From assembly GCF_900176165.1 (NCBI RefSeq), contig NZ_FWWU01000006.1, positions 381,412 to 445,411 of the forward strand: a stretch of 64,000 bases of DNA, in the 5' to 3' direction. The position numbers and the translations under genes were made by a program. A model generated the notes under the pieces. The model made no database searches and was not told where the DNA came from. It worked only from the letters and a program-made list of their open reading frames with translations. Shown one piece after another: positions 8,227 through 21,243 of the stretch (position 1 is the first letter of the stretch; each line of letters begins with the position of its first letter). The DNA is from Deinococcus hopiensis KR-140 (GTDB taxonomy: Bacteria > Deinococcota > Deinococci > Deinococcales > Deinococcaceae).

Positions 8227-8400
8227 TTACTTGGCAGATGCCTTTCGAATGGCCTTCAACAGATCGCTGATTGCTTGGACCGTATGGATCGAAGCCTTAC
8301 GAACGTCTTCGTCCTTACTCAAGTGGGCCAGCTTGCCAGCAAACCGCCTGGCCAGTTCCAGTGCTGCCTCCAACCCCTTACCTTTTGCCGAGCGAGTCAT
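8227..8400 (-). CDS. Small helical protein, 57 aa
   Basis: MTRSAKGKGLEAALELARRF, ending ISDLLKAIRKASAK; Lys/Ala/Glu-rich and probably all alpha-helical. A frame continues 10 codons upstream, but MTRS is the natural start; GAGAAT lies six bases upstream, matching the leaderless pattern though weakly. No family recognised. Confidence 0.45.
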   Translation of the reverse strand: MTRSAKGKGLEAALELARRFAGKLAHLSKDEDVRKASIHTVQAISDLLKAIRKASAK

Positions 8401-8444
8401 GTACCTATTCTCGCAAGAGCACAGTTCCAACAGAGAGGCAACAC

Positions 8445-8790
8445 ATGAACGCCATGCCTACCTCTCAGGGTAATACTTTAGCCCCCGAGGAACGCGCTGA
8501 CCTCGCCCAGTTAGAGGGCTGCATTCGTTCCGGCTGGCAAGGGGTCGTGGCCGTTGGGAGTCCCTGCTGACCATCCGAGAGCGCCGCCTGTACCGCGCCG
8601 AGCACAAGACCTTCGGCGATTACTGCGAGGCCGTGTGGGGCTGGTCTCGGCAACGTGCCCAGCAACTGATCGGCGCGGCGCCAACCACGCAGCTGCTGAC
8701 AACCGTTGGTTGACAACCCGAGAACGAACGGCAGGCCCGCGAGCTGCGCGAGGCGGCGAAGACCATTGAAGACCCGTTGCATAGTAGAAG
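8445..8790 (+). pseudogene. Decayed phage/plasmid-type protein (KxxxDYC-type HTH region)
   Basis: Starts behind GAGAGGCAAC with MNAMPTSQGNTLAPEERADL. After GWQGVVAVG the frame must shift to read LLTIRERRLYRAEHKTFGDY and CEAVWGWSRQRAQQLIGAA, then shift again for PENERQARELREAAKTI. The RLYR..HKTF.DYC….SRQRA.QLI signature is common at the start of phage and plasmid proteins that carry a helix-turn-helix. The 3' end runs into insertion-sequence DNA. Confidence 0.55.
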
Positions 8791-8808
8791 GGAGAGGGGA
8801 AAAATAGA

Positions 8809-9272
8809 GTGATGTTGCGCGTCGAGCGACTGAGCCAGCGGCCCCGTTCCTTTGAATCTTTGTGTGGGTTGAGCCCAAGTGCGTTTCAGGAGCTGGCGAC
8901 CCACCTGGAACCCCTCTGGGAGAGAGCCCATCGCCGGTCCCTCCTACGGGAGGGACGGCAACGCCGGATTGGAGCAGGGCGACAGTTCAAGCTCGATGTT
9001 CCTCACCGATTGCTGCTGACCCTGGTCTACCTCCGCCATTCCCTTCCGATGCATCTGTTGGGTGTGCTGTTCGAGATGGATGCTGCGGGTACGAGGCCCA
9101 CAACTGCATGGCGAGCCTCCTGCGAGAGGATGGGCAACTGACACCAGCACCAGGAACGCGCTACACGCGATGCCGCCGCTGCGCTGACGCTGGCGGTGCA
9201 GATGCTGGGCGAACAGGCAGAAGGACCGCTCCGCGTGATACAAGAGGGGGTGCAGCGATTGACCATCACGGC
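8809..9272 (+). pseudogene. Truncated, frameshifted IS5-type transposase (N-terminal half)
   Basis: The first frame reads SAFQELATHLEPLWERAHRR, then RQFKLDVPHRLLLTLVYLRH and MHLLGVLFEMDA, a typical N-terminal helix-turn-helix of IS5-superfamily (DDE_Tnp_4) transposases. It then shifts frame and continues RDAAAALTLAVQMLGEQAEG before ending without the DDE domain. Confidence 0.6.
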
Positions 9273-9437
9273 TTGCTGGTTTGGAACAAAGATCTCACCG
9301 TTTTTGTAGAGTCCGAAAAGAGTCGCAGTACCTTAAGCAAAGGAGAGATACTTCTGTACCCGGTGACAATTACGCCAGAATATGAGCGTTATGGTCTAGG
9401 CATTCATACCAGTCCAGGGAAGCTGGTCCCCGCTTAA
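9273..9437 (+). CDS. Small hypothetical protein, possibly 5'-truncated by an IS
   Basis: A TTG-initiated frame of 54 aa, LLVWNKDLTVFVESEKSRST, ending ERYGLGIHTSPGKLVPA. It is in frame with open sequence upstream that belongs to transposase debris, so it could be the remaining 3' end of a longer host gene. It is followed at once by a textbook terminator. Function unknown. Confidence 0.4.
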   Translation: MLVWNKDLTVFVESEKSRSTLSKGEILLYPVTITPEYERYGLGIHTSPGKLVPA

Positions 9438-9452
9438 AGAGCGGGGGTTTTT
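9428..9452 (+). terminator. Rho-independent terminator
   Basis: CCCCGCT (9428-9434) pairs with AGCGGGG (9440-9446), followed by a run of five Ts from 9448. Confidence 0.85.
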
Positions 9453-9588
9453 CTTGTGGCGTCAGTTTCTTGTAAGGAAGCTCTGATTGCGTTGCGGAGG
9501 TCCTCATCGTCATATCCCAGCCGAGTGAAACTGGAATACCGCCCTGCTGAAAGGTAGGGCTTTTTCGTTGCTCGTCAGGAGGAGAGGT

Positions 9589-9822
9589 TCAGTGCCGCCG
9601 TTTCAAGCGACTAAAGGCGAGGAGGGCAGCGTGCACCACTTCTTCCTGAAATGCATTCACCCTGAGGCAAAGCTCCGAGGTGATGTCTTCGCCATCGAGG
9701 TGCACATGCCAGAAGTGTTCTTTGCTGCCAGCTGGACAATCCTCGCGCTGGGTGGTGGTCTTTGAAATTCGGAGCTGGTGTTTGCCTGGCTTCTGATTGA
9801 GGACAACCAAGGGCTGGGGCAC
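9589..9822 (-). CDS. Small hypothetical protein, 77 aa, GTG start
   Basis: MPQPLVVLNQKPGKHQLRIS, then GSKEHFWHVHLDGEDITSEL and ending LLAFSRLKRRH. Histidine- and charge-rich, no family recognised. TAAAGT ends six bases before the GTG start and there is no Shine-Dalgarno, so this is a good leaderless candidate. The -10 box overlaps the stop codon of the possible gene upstream. Confidence 0.55.
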   Translation of the reverse strand: MPQPLVVLNQKPGKHQLRISKTTTQREDCPAGSKEHFWHVHLDGEDITSELCLRVNAFQEEVVHAALLAFSRLKRRH

Positions 9823-9831
9823 GGGTCCACT

Positions 9832-10197
9832 TTAGTCCACACCTGCGCTGCTGTCCTTGAAAAACAGTACAGGGATTGGACGTGACTTGCTCTGTCGAAG
9901 AAAGCCAGCAAGCGAGCTCGTCGCCGTGGCCTCCAACGGCATCTCCCGGATGTGCGCGGGGCGTACTTCATGGCTCAGGAACGGCGTGGCCGAGAGAAGA
10001 CCACGCCGCGAACGTTCGAGCGTCAGTGTGTTCAGGAACCGTTCTACCTGGGCGGGCTGGGGTGAGCGCCGGTGCTGCGGGGGGTGAGCCTCGAGCCCAG
10101 GGATGAAGCCAGGACGGTGATCAAAACAGTCCTTTATCCCAAAATTCAGCAGCCATAAGAAGCATGGCTTTAGGAGCCACGCCAATACTCCCGGCAA
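9832..10197 (-). CDS. Possible small protein of uncertain start
   Basis: The 3' two-thirds look coding (AQVERFLNTLTLERSRRGLL, HEVRPAHIREMPLEATATSS) and end at a TAA embedded in the next gene's -10 box. The 5' part overlaps another small gene, so the true start lies somewhere inside and cannot be fixed. No family recognised. Confidence 0.25.
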   Translation of the reverse strand: MPGVLAWLLKPCFLWLLNFGIKDCFDHRPGFIPGLEAHPPQHRRSPQPAQVERFLNTLTLERSRRGLLSATPFLSHEVRPAHIREMPLEATATSSLAGFLRQSKSRPIPVLFFKDSSAGVD

Positions 10198-10306
10198 CGT
10201 CCGTCACGTCTTTGCCAACGGCAAAGACGTGGTACTCACCGTACTCGTCTTCAAAAATCTCCAAATTCCCGTTGGGGTGATCCGGCATGTGCGCTACACG
10301 TTCCAC
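10121..10306 (-). CDS. Small hypothetical protein, 61 aa, GTG start
   Basis: MERVAHMPDHPNGNLEIFED, then YGEYHVFAVGKDVTDVAGSI and ending AAEFWDKGLF. TAGGGT lies six bases before GTG, the same leaderless spacing as its neighbours; ATG seven codons in is an alternative. A compact alpha/beta pattern of unknown function. Confidence 0.5.
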   Translation of the reverse strand: MERVAHMPDHPNGNLEIFEDEYGEYHVFAVGKDVTDVAGSIGVAPKAMLLMAAEFWDKGLF

Positions 10307-10341
10307 GTTTCCACCCTACACCTGAGGAGGTAACTGCACCT

Positions 10342-10488
10342 ATGCAAAGCGACACACCCACAACTGCCGAGGGGCTGGGTGCGGCCCTCTCCGGCAAGGA
10401 CCGGGTGCTGACCGATGCCTACCTCGCTAAAGTGCGTCTAAAAAACGTGCTGGAACGGGTTTTACTTATCCACAGGATGGAGGGATGA
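10342..10488 (+). pseudogene. 5' fragment of a gene cut by IS debris
   Basis: Starts with a strong Shine-Dalgarno (GAGGAGGTAACTGCACCT then ATG) and reads MQSDTPTTAEGLGAALSGKD RVLTDAYLAKVRLKN before running into insertion-sequence sequence and stopping. The authentic part is about 35 codons. Product unknown. Confidence 0.4.
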
Positions 10489-10499
10489 TAGGGCGGAGG

Positions 10500-10790
10500 T
10501 GGTGCGCGCATGACACGGGCGTCCCCCCAAACAATCTCACCGATGCCGGGTGGAACGTCCTCCAGCCACTGACCTCTCCTGAAGCTGTTGTGGGCCGATG
10601 CCACAAGTGGTCTTTGCAGAAATTCTGGACAGCATCTTCTCTGTCCTACACGCAGGACGTCGCCTGGCGGGGTACGGCCTCATAATCTCTCCCCCTGGCA
10701 AACAATCGACCACGCGCACAGGATAAGGAGGCGGCAAGGCGTGTGGGAAGCGTTGCAGACCAAATTATTGGTACTCCGTTGACTGGCGGG
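10500..10790 (+). pseudogene. Remnant of an IS5-family transposase
   Basis: Pieces in several frames spell a standard IS5 N-terminus: NLTDAGWNVLQPL, then CHKWSLQKFW, and SPWQTIDHAHRIRRRQGVWE ALQTKL. No DDE domain is present and no intact frame remains. Confidence 0.5.
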
Positions 10791-10892
10791 AATCTGATGG
10801 ATGGCGCCCGTATTTCTGGGGTCAGGGCGGTACGGAAAGAGTGGGAATCCACCGTGTTTTTTGCCAGCAGTTTCAGACCCAACGGAGTACCA
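10769..10892. repeat. Short element with 13-bp perfect inverted ends
   Basis: TGGTACTCCGTTG (10769-10781) and CAACGGAGTACCA (10880-10892) are exact inverted repeats bounding about 124 bp. The right 39 bp recur almost unchanged at 31180-31217. Confidence 0.45.
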
Positions 10893-10902
10893 TGGTACAG
10901 GA

Positions 10903-11935
10903 TTAAGATGAGTCTAAAACGTGTTTAATCCAGGGAAAGAGGGTCAACGACTTTACTTCCTGAGGGCAATTTCTAAGTCTTTCACATTCTCTTACGATCA
11001 GATCTTCGACTTCTTGAATATTTCGAATTATTTTGTTCACCAATGGTGCTTTCAATTTCTTGACCATAGGTTCTGCTGCCGGAAGTTCAGGTGTATAGGT
11101 GGGGAATGGGAGTAGGAAGATGTTGGGAGGAATGCTGAGTTTCTTACTCATGTGCCACCCCGCTTGGTCGAGTAGAAACACAATAAGCTGTCGACCCTCA
11201 GGGTCGACAGCCCGACTGAACTTTCTCAGAGCGATCTCCATTAGTGGGATGTTGCCCGTGGGAAAGATCGGGAATTCACTTTGGCCCGTCTGAGGTTCGA
11301 CGAAAATGTAGGTGTAGAGCCATTGATAACGCCGGCGTTGAGCAATCACAGGCCGTTGATCCCGAAGCGCCCAGAGGCGCTTCAACACTGGCTTAAGGTC
11401 AAAACTTCCTTCGTCCTAGATCTAAGGGCGAACTTGCTTTTCGGGGTAGGCGGCCTGAGCAAAGCTCAGCGCCGCCTCGACTTTTTTATAAATGCCCCCT
11501 GTTCTTTGGGAGAAGCCGCCTCCTTATGAGTCGGTCGAGGAACCTGAATAGTAAAGCCAAGCCTTTTCAAGTAGCCCTAAGCACAGGCCTCAGTCACTTC
11601 AATCCCAAAATGCTCCTGGATATGTATCTTGACTTTTTGCTGGTCCAGAGATCACCTGTTTCAGGTTCCCTCTCGAGAGTCTGAAATAATGCCTCTTGCT
11701 GGTCTGGGTTTAGAGCCGGATCGGACTTATTAAACTGACGCTTATCCAGAAGGGCCTGTTCGCCGTTGGCATTGTAGGCAGCAATAAACGTACTGATCGT
11801 CGTACGTGAGAAACCGGTAGCATCAATGACCTCTGGAATTGACTTTCCTTTGCTTTTAAGCCAGATGATCTGCCAACGGGAGTGCTCAATAGGACGTTTG
11901 GCTTGACGATACGCAACTTCAAGTTCTTCAAATGT
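10903..11935 (-). pseudogene. IS630-family transposase, multiply frameshifted
   Basis: The N-terminal helix-turn-helix is readable (EELEVAYRQAKRPIEHSRWQ, ATGFSRTTISTFIAAYN) but stops near 11580. The C-terminal DDE domain is in another frame (QWLYTYIFVEPQTGQSEFPI, VFLLDQAGWHMS, FPTYTPELPAAEPMVKKLKA). Several further stops and shifts lie between, so the transposase is dead. Confidence 0.7.
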
Positions 11936-11974
11936 ATGGTGCGGAATTAGGACAGCAGCTCTTATACTTAAAAT

Positions 11975-12868
11975 TCATTAGATTTCTTGCGAAAGTGGTG
12001 GGCGAAGCTGGCAGGGTGGAGCGAGACCGTCTGACACGCACACTGAAGATGAATCGCAAGCAGTTTCGTCGACGCACCGGGGTCTACCCGGAGACCTTTG
12101 CCGAGATGGAAGAGGTGCTGATGCGACGCGAAGGACGGAAGAAGAAGTCTGGGCGCCCAGCCGCACTCAGCGTGGCGGAACAATTGCTCAGTCACGCTGG
12201 AATTCTGGCGCGAGCAGCGTACCTTCGCGCACCTGGGTGACGACTGGGGCGTGCATGAGCATGGCGTGCACCGCACGGTGGAACGCGTGGAAGCGGCTCT
12301 GATCGCCAGTGCACGGTTCCAGATGCCCAAGAAACGCGTGTTTCAGGGAGCGCAACTCGTGCACAGCATCGTTGCGGTCGATGCAGCTGAAGTGCCCTGT
12401 GAACGGCCCAAAAAAAGCAGCGCGCTTGGTACAGCGGGAAGAAAAAGTGCCACACCCTGAAATTTCAGCTGCTCATCTGCACCGTGAAGCGCATCTTCAG
12501 CACCGCCACGAGCGCTAGAGCAGTTCATGACCTGAAGCTGTTCCGTTTGTCCGGCGTCCGTTTCCCTCACCAAACGGCGTTGATTGGAGATGCTGGGTAC
12601 CAAGGCTTGTGGAGAAGCCATCAGCACGCCATCACCACGCACAAGGCGACGCTCGCGTCGCCTCTGTCCGCTGAGCAGCGCCAGGAGAACCGTGTGCTGG
12701 CCTACACCCGGCAGGGTACCCTACGTGTGATCCGCCACATGAAGATCTTCCACGTGTTGAAGGGCGTGTACCGACATCGGCGGCGTCGGTTCGCGCTCCG
12801 ATTTCAGCTCATCGCGGCGCTGTGTAACCTCACACAAGCCTGTCCATCATGACTTTCGCAAGAGGCCT
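11975..12868 (+). mobile_element. Degenerate IS5-superfamily element with terminal inverted repeats
   Basis: Ends are inverted: TTTCTTGCGAAAGT near 11975 and ACTTTCGCAAGAGG near 12851-12864. Inside, a DDE_Tnp_4-like transposase is spread over three frames: RKQFRRRTGVYPETFAEMEE, LVHSIVAVDAAEVPCERPKK, then FRLSGVRFPHQTALIGDAGY QGLWRSH and RVIRHMKIFHVLKGVYRHRR. At least three frameshifts make it non-functional. The length of about 0.9 kb fits the family. Confidence 0.7.
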
Positions 12869-12891
12869 ATTTTAGCACCGTATTACGTGAG

Positions 12892-13499
12892 TTGGTCCGA
12901 GCGCGAGAAGGACGTCCTGAGACACCAAGTGCTGGAATGATTGACAGCCAATCAGTCAAAACGACAGAGGCAGGTGGGCCGCGCGGGTACGACGGCGATC
13001 AGAAGGTCAGTGGACGGAAGCGTCATCTGCTCGTGGATACGCCCTGCCTCGTCATGGCGATCAAAGTGCATGAAGCGGACGTCCTTCCCCCGCGCGGGCG
13101 CGGTCCTCCTCCTGCGAGGGGGCGCCGAATGTTTTTCCCCGAATGAAGCACCTGTGGGCGGATGCGGGATACACCGGAAAATTGGCAGGAGAACAGGGAA
13201 CGTTTCTCGGCTGGACGCTGGAGATCGTGAAGCATCCCTGGTCAGGCCGGCAAAGCACCTGGGCACCAAAAGACGCACCTCCACGACACGTGGAGGTGCA
13301 TACGGGATTTGTGGTGTTAAAACGGCGCCGGGTCGTGGAGCGGACCTTTGCCTGGCCCTGGAAATCCAGGCGCATGGCCAGGGACGACGAAGCTCTGCTG
13401 GAGACAGCGGAGAACCTTGTCTATAAGGTGCTAATCCGCTTGATGGTCCGCCGCTTGGCAAAGGTCCACCCTGACCTTCTTCAGACGCACTTTATTTGA
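12892..13499 (+). pseudogene. IS5-family transposase lacking its N-terminus
   Basis: The first frame carries the first catalytic Asp (GMIDSQSVKTTEAGGPRGYD GDQKVSGRKRH). A frameshift near 13143 leads to the frame with the second Asp (LWADAGYTGK) and the Glu (KRRRVVERTFAW), ending QTHFI. The helix-turn-helix start is missing because the element abuts the preceding IS. Confidence 0.7.
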
Positions 13500-13786
13500 G
13501 GGGGCAATGACTTCATGCGCTGACCTAGGCATGCGTCCAGCAAAAGTTGGACTGTCTCGTCGCCTGAGTACAGATGCAGAGACACCTACCACGGGGGTTT
13601 GGGAGGGCAGCGAGTCCGGGGTCCAGGGCATAGAGGGTGTGCGCCAGAAAGAGCCGCCGCTGAAGAAGGCGGGGTGAACCTTTGGGGGAGAGGAGAAGTC
13701 CAGGCTCAATCGACTCAAACCTCACGCTGACCCCCAAAACTAGCCCCCGATGACAAGATAGGTACGCACGGGAGATAAGGTGCCCC

Positions 13787-13990
13787 ATGGCCGGAATTCG
13801 CATCACCACCAAAGATGGCAAGACACACGAGCACCTCAATATGCCTCTGGCCGAAGCGCAACGCCTCCAGGAGGTCTGGAGGGAGGGGCCCGACAAGGTT
13901 CTCCTCGTTCGCAGCCCTGGTGAGGAGGAGACAGTACGGCAAAGCCTCATCACGCGAACCCAGGTTGCAACCTTCGAACTCCTTCCTTAG
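13787..13990 (+). CDS. Small hypothetical protein, 67 aa
   Basis: MAGIRITTKDGKTHEHLNMP LAEAQRLQEVWREGPDKVLL, ending TRTQVATFELLP. AAGGTG lies five bases before ATG. The beta-helix-beta pattern with a DGK turn suggests a compact domain, but I recognise no family. An inverted repeat follows 14 bases after the stop. One of few intact host genes within the IS-rich block. Confidence 0.6.
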   Translation: MAGIRITTKDGKTHEHLNMPLAEAQRLQEVWREGPDKVLLVRSPGEEETVRQSLITRTQVATFELLP

Positions 13991-14004
13991 CCCCCCAGCA
14001 AAAG

Positions 14005-14025
14005 ACCCCGCCCAGAAGGCGGGGT
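14005..14025 (+). terminator. GC hairpin after the 67-aa gene
   Basis: ACCCCGCC (14005-14012) and GGCGGGGT (14018-14025) form a perfect 8-bp stem with a five-base loop. No U-tract follows. Confidence 0.5.
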
Positions 14026-14047
14026 GCATCATTGAGGAGGACAGGAC

Positions 14048-14257
14048 CTGTGCGCGCACGACTTCCAGTACGTCAGCGAGCTCAATGCACTGGCCCGTGC
14101 TGTTCGCTGCGCAAGAGCCTGCATGGGCTTGCTCAAAGCCACCTGGAAAAGGGCAGGATCACCAGGTGAAAGAATCAAAGGGCAACGCTGGAGGCATACA
14201 TTGATTGGGGCTCAATGGCGCTCCAGCGCCCCTTCATCCACTTCGGACCTTCCATAG
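14048..14257 (+). CDS. Possible small protein with CTG start
   Basis: A 69-codon frame LCAHDFQYVSELNALARAVR, then ACMGLLKATWKRAGSPGERI KGQRWRH. AGGAGG lies seven bases before CTG, but no ATG, GTG or TTG is available after the upstream stop, so it is either a rare CTG start or a gene that has lost its start. Not recognised. Confidence 0.3.
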   Translation: MCAHDFQYVSELNALARAVRCARACMGLLKATWKRAGSPGERIKGQRWRHTLIGAQWRSSAPSSTSDLP

Positions 14258-14465
14258 GAACAGTGATCCGCACGCCCTCCCCTGGCGCGTCACACAGGGC
14301 AGTCCAGCCTCATATGTCATGCACTCTAAAATGAATTTAAAGTATTAGAGTTGCTGCCCCTGATGGCTTGACAAATTTTATGAGGATAAGCGGAAAACAA
14401 GCGTCCAGCCGACTTCAAGCGTGACGAGGGGGGTAGGCTGAGGACGTTTTCGAACGCCCAGCGGT

Positions 14466-15572
<1,107 letters not shown>

Positions 15573-15844
15573 AAGCAGAAAGTGCCCCCTACTGGGGACG
15601 CTTTCTCATACTTTTTGTCAGTCCCTCAGATCTGCTCGCTCAATCTGGAATAAAGCACGGGACAAGGGTACTACATGAATTGACTTGGACAGTAGGAATT
15701 ACCAATACGAGGGACAACAAAACCTTCTCTCTTGTAGTGGGGGGGTGTCGTTGAAGCTCAGATCTAAAGGGACGTTAGGGAAAACACCTCCAGTTCTTGC
15801 CCTCGTACATGGAAAAACAGGTTGAATTCGGATTGAGGTGCAAG

Positions 15845-16072
15845 ATGAGCAAATCACGACCTGAGCAGAACGACACCCCCGAAACAGATCACGGACATTC
15901 GGACAACATGACCAAGCACGGCGAGTGGACGCCTGAGGTGTCGGAGGCAGTCAACCGCGAACTTCGGGAAATGGCGAATGACACTGACATTTCGCCTTCA
16001 GACGCAGCGACAGAAAAGGTGGACAAGAGCGAGTTGAGCCTTCCGCAGGAACGTCGCCCCATTGACCACTGA
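15845..16072 (+). CDS. Small acidic hypothetical protein, 75 aa
   Basis: MSKSRPEQNDTPETDHGHSD, then GEWTPEVSEAVNRELREMAN, ending LSLPQERRPIDH. GAGGTG lies five bases upstream of ATG. The first and last thirds look disordered and hydrophilic, with a helix between. No family recognised. Repeat A4 begins at the stop codon. Confidence 0.55.
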   Translation: MSKSRPEQNDTPETDHGHSDNMTKHGEWTPEVSEAVNRELREMANDTDISPSDAATEKVDKSELSLPQERRPIDH

Positions 16073-16204
16073 TACAGTTTCCGGATCACCAGTTCCATCC
16101 CCTCCTCTTCGCTTCGTTGATTCCACGCCTTTGTGTCACCGTTTTTCCTGCTCGCTCCGCTCGGGTCAATCCGTTATGAAATAACCGGGTGACCCAAATC
16201 CTTA
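16072..16204 (+). repeat. Dispersed repeat family A, copy A4
   Basis: Forward copy starting atacagtttccggatcacc at the stop codon of the 75-aa gene and ending acccaaatccttatg. The core cgtttttcctgctcgctccg is present; the ttgcacgtccgccc segment seen in other copies is missing. Confidence 0.65.
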
Positions 16205-16332
16205 TGAGAACGTCTTGCGGCCGGAAAAAGCCCCTGTTGAAGAAGGCGCGGGTGAACTGCTGGGCGAGAGTGTCAATGGCGCAGTAAAAGTGATCACTTC
16301 CGGCGGAATAATTTTGACCACTCCCCCTGTGT

Positions 16333-18435
<2,103 letters not shown>

Positions 18436-18502
18436 TAGACCTCCGATTCGCGATGAATCGTAGGCCGGAGAGGTCTCCTTCCTCGGAGTGGTCAAATTTG
18501 TC

Positions 18503-18700
<198 letters not shown>

Positions 18701-18803
18701 GCCCGGTTTTGAAGCTGGGGAGGAACAGCGGCGCGCCCGTCAGAGGGTGTTCAAAAGCTCCAGCCATAGCCACTGGGGTTCCCCCGATTCTGCACACTTG
18801 TGG

Positions 18804-19638
18804 TTAAGCCACTAAAGCTTGCCGGTCAGCTTCCTCTGGCATCGAGTACCCCAGAGTCGAGTGCAGCCTCTTTCGGTTGTAATAGACCTCGATGTACTCG
18901 AAGATTGCCCGCCTGACCTGTTCACGGGTTTCGTAGACCTGATCATCAACCAATTCACGCTTCAGGGTCTCAAAAAAGCTTTCTGAGACAGCATTATCCC
19001 AGCATTCCCCCTTGCGACTCATACTGCAGATCATGCCCCGCTGAATCAGCGGGGTCTGGAACACACCGCTGGTGTACTGACTCCCCTGGTCACTGTGATG
19101 CAGCAACCCCGCAGCGGGGTTGCGCCTGTCGACGTGAAGTGCCCGGAGAGGCAGCTCGGCGGGCATGGTGGCCTCCATCGCCCAGCCCACGACACCGCGA
19201 GCATACAGGTCCAATGTCACCGCGAGGTAGAGCCAGCCTTCTTTCGTCGGGATGTAGCTCAGGTCCGACGACCACACCTCATTGAGGTTTTCTGGGCTGA
19301 ATTCGCGTGCTCACAGATTCTCCGCGGCCCCCTGCCGAGAGTCACAGACGGTGGTCCTGGTCAGGCGCCTGCGAGTCCTGCCGATCAGACCCTGAGGGCG
19401 CATCAGGCGAGAAACGTGTTTCTCGCTACACGTGGTGCCCTCTCGGTGAAGGGTGGCATGAATCCGCACCGTACCGTACTTGATACACCGCTTGTATTCG
19501 TAAGCTCAGCACGGCGTCCAGGACGCTGCGCAGGGAAGGCGGCCTTCTTCGCCAGGTGTGAAAGTCACTCACCGTAACGTCCAACACGCGGCACATCGTG
19601 TCCAGACGAAACTCGCTGAGATGTCGGTCGATGAGCAC
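18804..19638 (-). pseudogene. IS3 OrfB transposase, frameshifted
   Basis: The start of orfB (FRLDTMCRVLDVTVSDFHTW) is in one frame and ends near 19426. The rve integrase core is in another: MWSSDLSYIPTKEGWLYLAV TLD, then LLHHSDQGSQYTS and CWDNAVSESFFETLKREL, giving the DDE triad, and the tail YNRKRLHSTLGY. A gap around 19280-19425 holds the break. Confidence 0.75.
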
Positions 19639-19643
19639 GAATC

Positions 19644-19943
19644 TCAGCGACTTTGCTTGGCGAAGAAGGCCGTGGCTTTTTTTAGAATTTCCCGTTCCTC
19701 ACGCAGAATTTCACTCTCTTTGTGGGGTCTGCAGATCTCTTCTTGTTCAGGCGTGAGAATCTGACGTCCGAGTCCGGGAAAGGCGGCGTCGCCTTGCTGG
19801 TGAGTTTCGCGGATCCAGCGCTGCAAGGTGGAGATTCCAATGCCCAGGTCTCGAGCGGCTTGGGTGACCGGCATTTCTGGTCGCTGGGTGAGGTGGACGG
19901 ATTCTCGCTTCAAGTCGGTCGTGAAGGTTCTGCGCAGGGTCAT
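19644..19943 (-). CDS. IS3 OrfA (helix-turn-helix protein)
   Basis: 99 aa, MTLRRTFTTDLKRESVHLTQ. The HTH_Tnp_1 motif is in VTQAARDLGIGISTLQRWIR and a C-terminal leucine-rich coiled coil follows (ESEILREEREILKKATAFF). Start at 19943 is preferred to one six codons upstream because AGGAGG lies seven bases before it. Intact, but its OrfB partner is not. Confidence 0.75.
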   Translation of the reverse strand: MTLRRTFTTDLKRESVHLTQRPEMPVTQAARDLGIGISTLQRWIRETHQQGDAAFPGLGRQILTPEQEEICRPHKESEILREEREILKKATAFFAKQSR

Positions 19944-20044
19944 GGTCGTGCCTCCTATCATCGAGGCTTAACTCCACCTGCGCAAAATCGACTGAACTCC
20001 ACGTACCCATAGAGGTCCATGAGGTCGACTTCCTCGTCAAGCGT

Positions 20045-20335
20045 TCAAATGTCCTCGTCGTGTCCGTCCAGCTCTATCAGTACACGTTGAAGGAATTGAA
20101 CATTTCCGCCCAGCCGGGCATTGAAGTCCTTCAGCAGCGCCGTCATCTGCTCGCGCTTCTCCATCGCTTCTTGACTGAATTCTCGACTGCGTTGGAGCGA
20201 CTGAAACTGTTCTGTACTGGTGGTGTCGACCACCTGATTAATGGGGTGTTGTTTAAGTCGCTCCATTAATTCCTCGAACTCGTTGGTCAAGCGCTCCTGT
20301 TCTCTCAGCAACTCTGTCAGCTCCTGGATCTTCAT
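20045..20335 (-). CDS. Small coiled-coil protein, 96 aa
   Basis: MKIQELTELLREQERLTNEF EELMERLKQ, ending FLQRVLIELDGHDEDI. Almost entirely heptad-like charged helix with no Cys or Trp, so a cytoplasmic coiled-coil protein. TAAACT ends eight bases before ATG and no Shine-Dalgarno is present: leaderless. Function unknown; the gene borders the IS3 element. Confidence 0.65.
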   Translation of the reverse strand: MKIQELTELLREQERLTNEFEELMERLKQHPINQVVDTTSTEQFQSLQRSREFSQEAMEKREQMTALLKDFNARLGGNVQFLQRVLIELDGHDEDI

Positions 20336-20597
20336 GTTCGCTCAGTTTAGGTTCAGGCGGAGTGAGTTGAGGGGGAGAAAGCGCTGCCAAGGCCGGGACC
20401 TGCTGCGAGGGGGGAGATGAAGTCAGTGACCCCGCGTCCACGTGTATGCAGCAGGCAATACGGACTCCGGTTGAACCCCGTGCGGAGCGGTGCAGTCCGG
20501 GCAGAGCGAGAAGGAGAGAAACGGACTCCGGGTCTGGAGGAAAACACACCGGTGGTCTTCCAGTGTGTTGGCGAAACAGACGGAATCTACACACGAA

Positions 20598-20739
20598 CGA
20601 TTCCGGTTCATCAGGGGTGAAATAAGCGGCCAGGCCGAGCGGACGTGCGGCGCTGCGCAGCAGAGCGAGCAGGAAAAACGGTGACACAGAGGCGTGGAAT
20701 CGCCGGAGCGGACGGAGTGGATGATCCAGAAGTCGTATG
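20598..20739 (-). repeat. Dispersed repeat family A, copy A5
   Basis: Reverse copy from gattccggttcatcagggg to gatgatccagaagtcgtatg. Two short fragments resembling the same terminus (tacggactccggttgaac, and acggactccggg) lie upstream at about 20458 and 20521. Confidence 0.7.
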
Positions 20740-21243
20740 ACAGCTCGAGAAAAGCTCGCGAGCGCGGGGGAAGCCTGTCCTCGGGGAAGAGGAGGTAAAG
20801 CCGTCCTGGGCCCTTACCAGACGGCCCTCTGAGAAGCATGGACCCAGAGGACGAGGCTCAAGCGCTCCGCGAGGTCCGTGCTTCTCGGGGAGACCCTGGA
20901 TCATCCGGCCCGCTTCCCGGTACGCCTCCTTTCGGGACTCCACCTCAATCAAGTGAGGGCAGCGCAGCGCGTCAGGGCCGTACGGCGCGGCGGGGGCAGG
21001 GCACGCTTCACGCCGTCCTGCCTGGCCTGGTAGGTCGTGCCCGTCCCAACGCTGCGCGGCCGGCGACGCATCACCGCCAGCGCTTTCCCGCCCAGGCCCG
21101 GGTGACCCCGGCGTTCTACGCTCGTGAAAAAAGGCGCCCGCATCCGGTGCGACAAGGGGATGCGGACCGTGAAGTCAGACGGAGGACGAAAAGGCCAGGA
21201 GAGAGTGACAAATCTGAAAATAAAGAAAACCTAAACTTCTCAG
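20740..21243. other. Gene-poor stretch
   Basis: Overlapping long frames on both strands but no supported gene. One minus-strand frame (TTYQARQDGVKRALPPPRRT) has coding-like codons, but no good start or homology could be seen. Confidence 0.35.

Larger units (their letters stand above)
18789..19986 (-). mobile_element. IS3-family element, inactivated
   Basis: About 1.2 kb with imperfect inverted ends: TCTGCACACTTGTGGTTAAG at the left, and TTTGCGCAGGTGGAGTTAAG read inward from the right. It contains orfA intact and orfB broken. Confidence 0.7.

Noticed and set aside
13575..13786. Possible IS end or terminator before the 67-aa gene
   Set aside because: No inverted repeat or coding frame could be supported.
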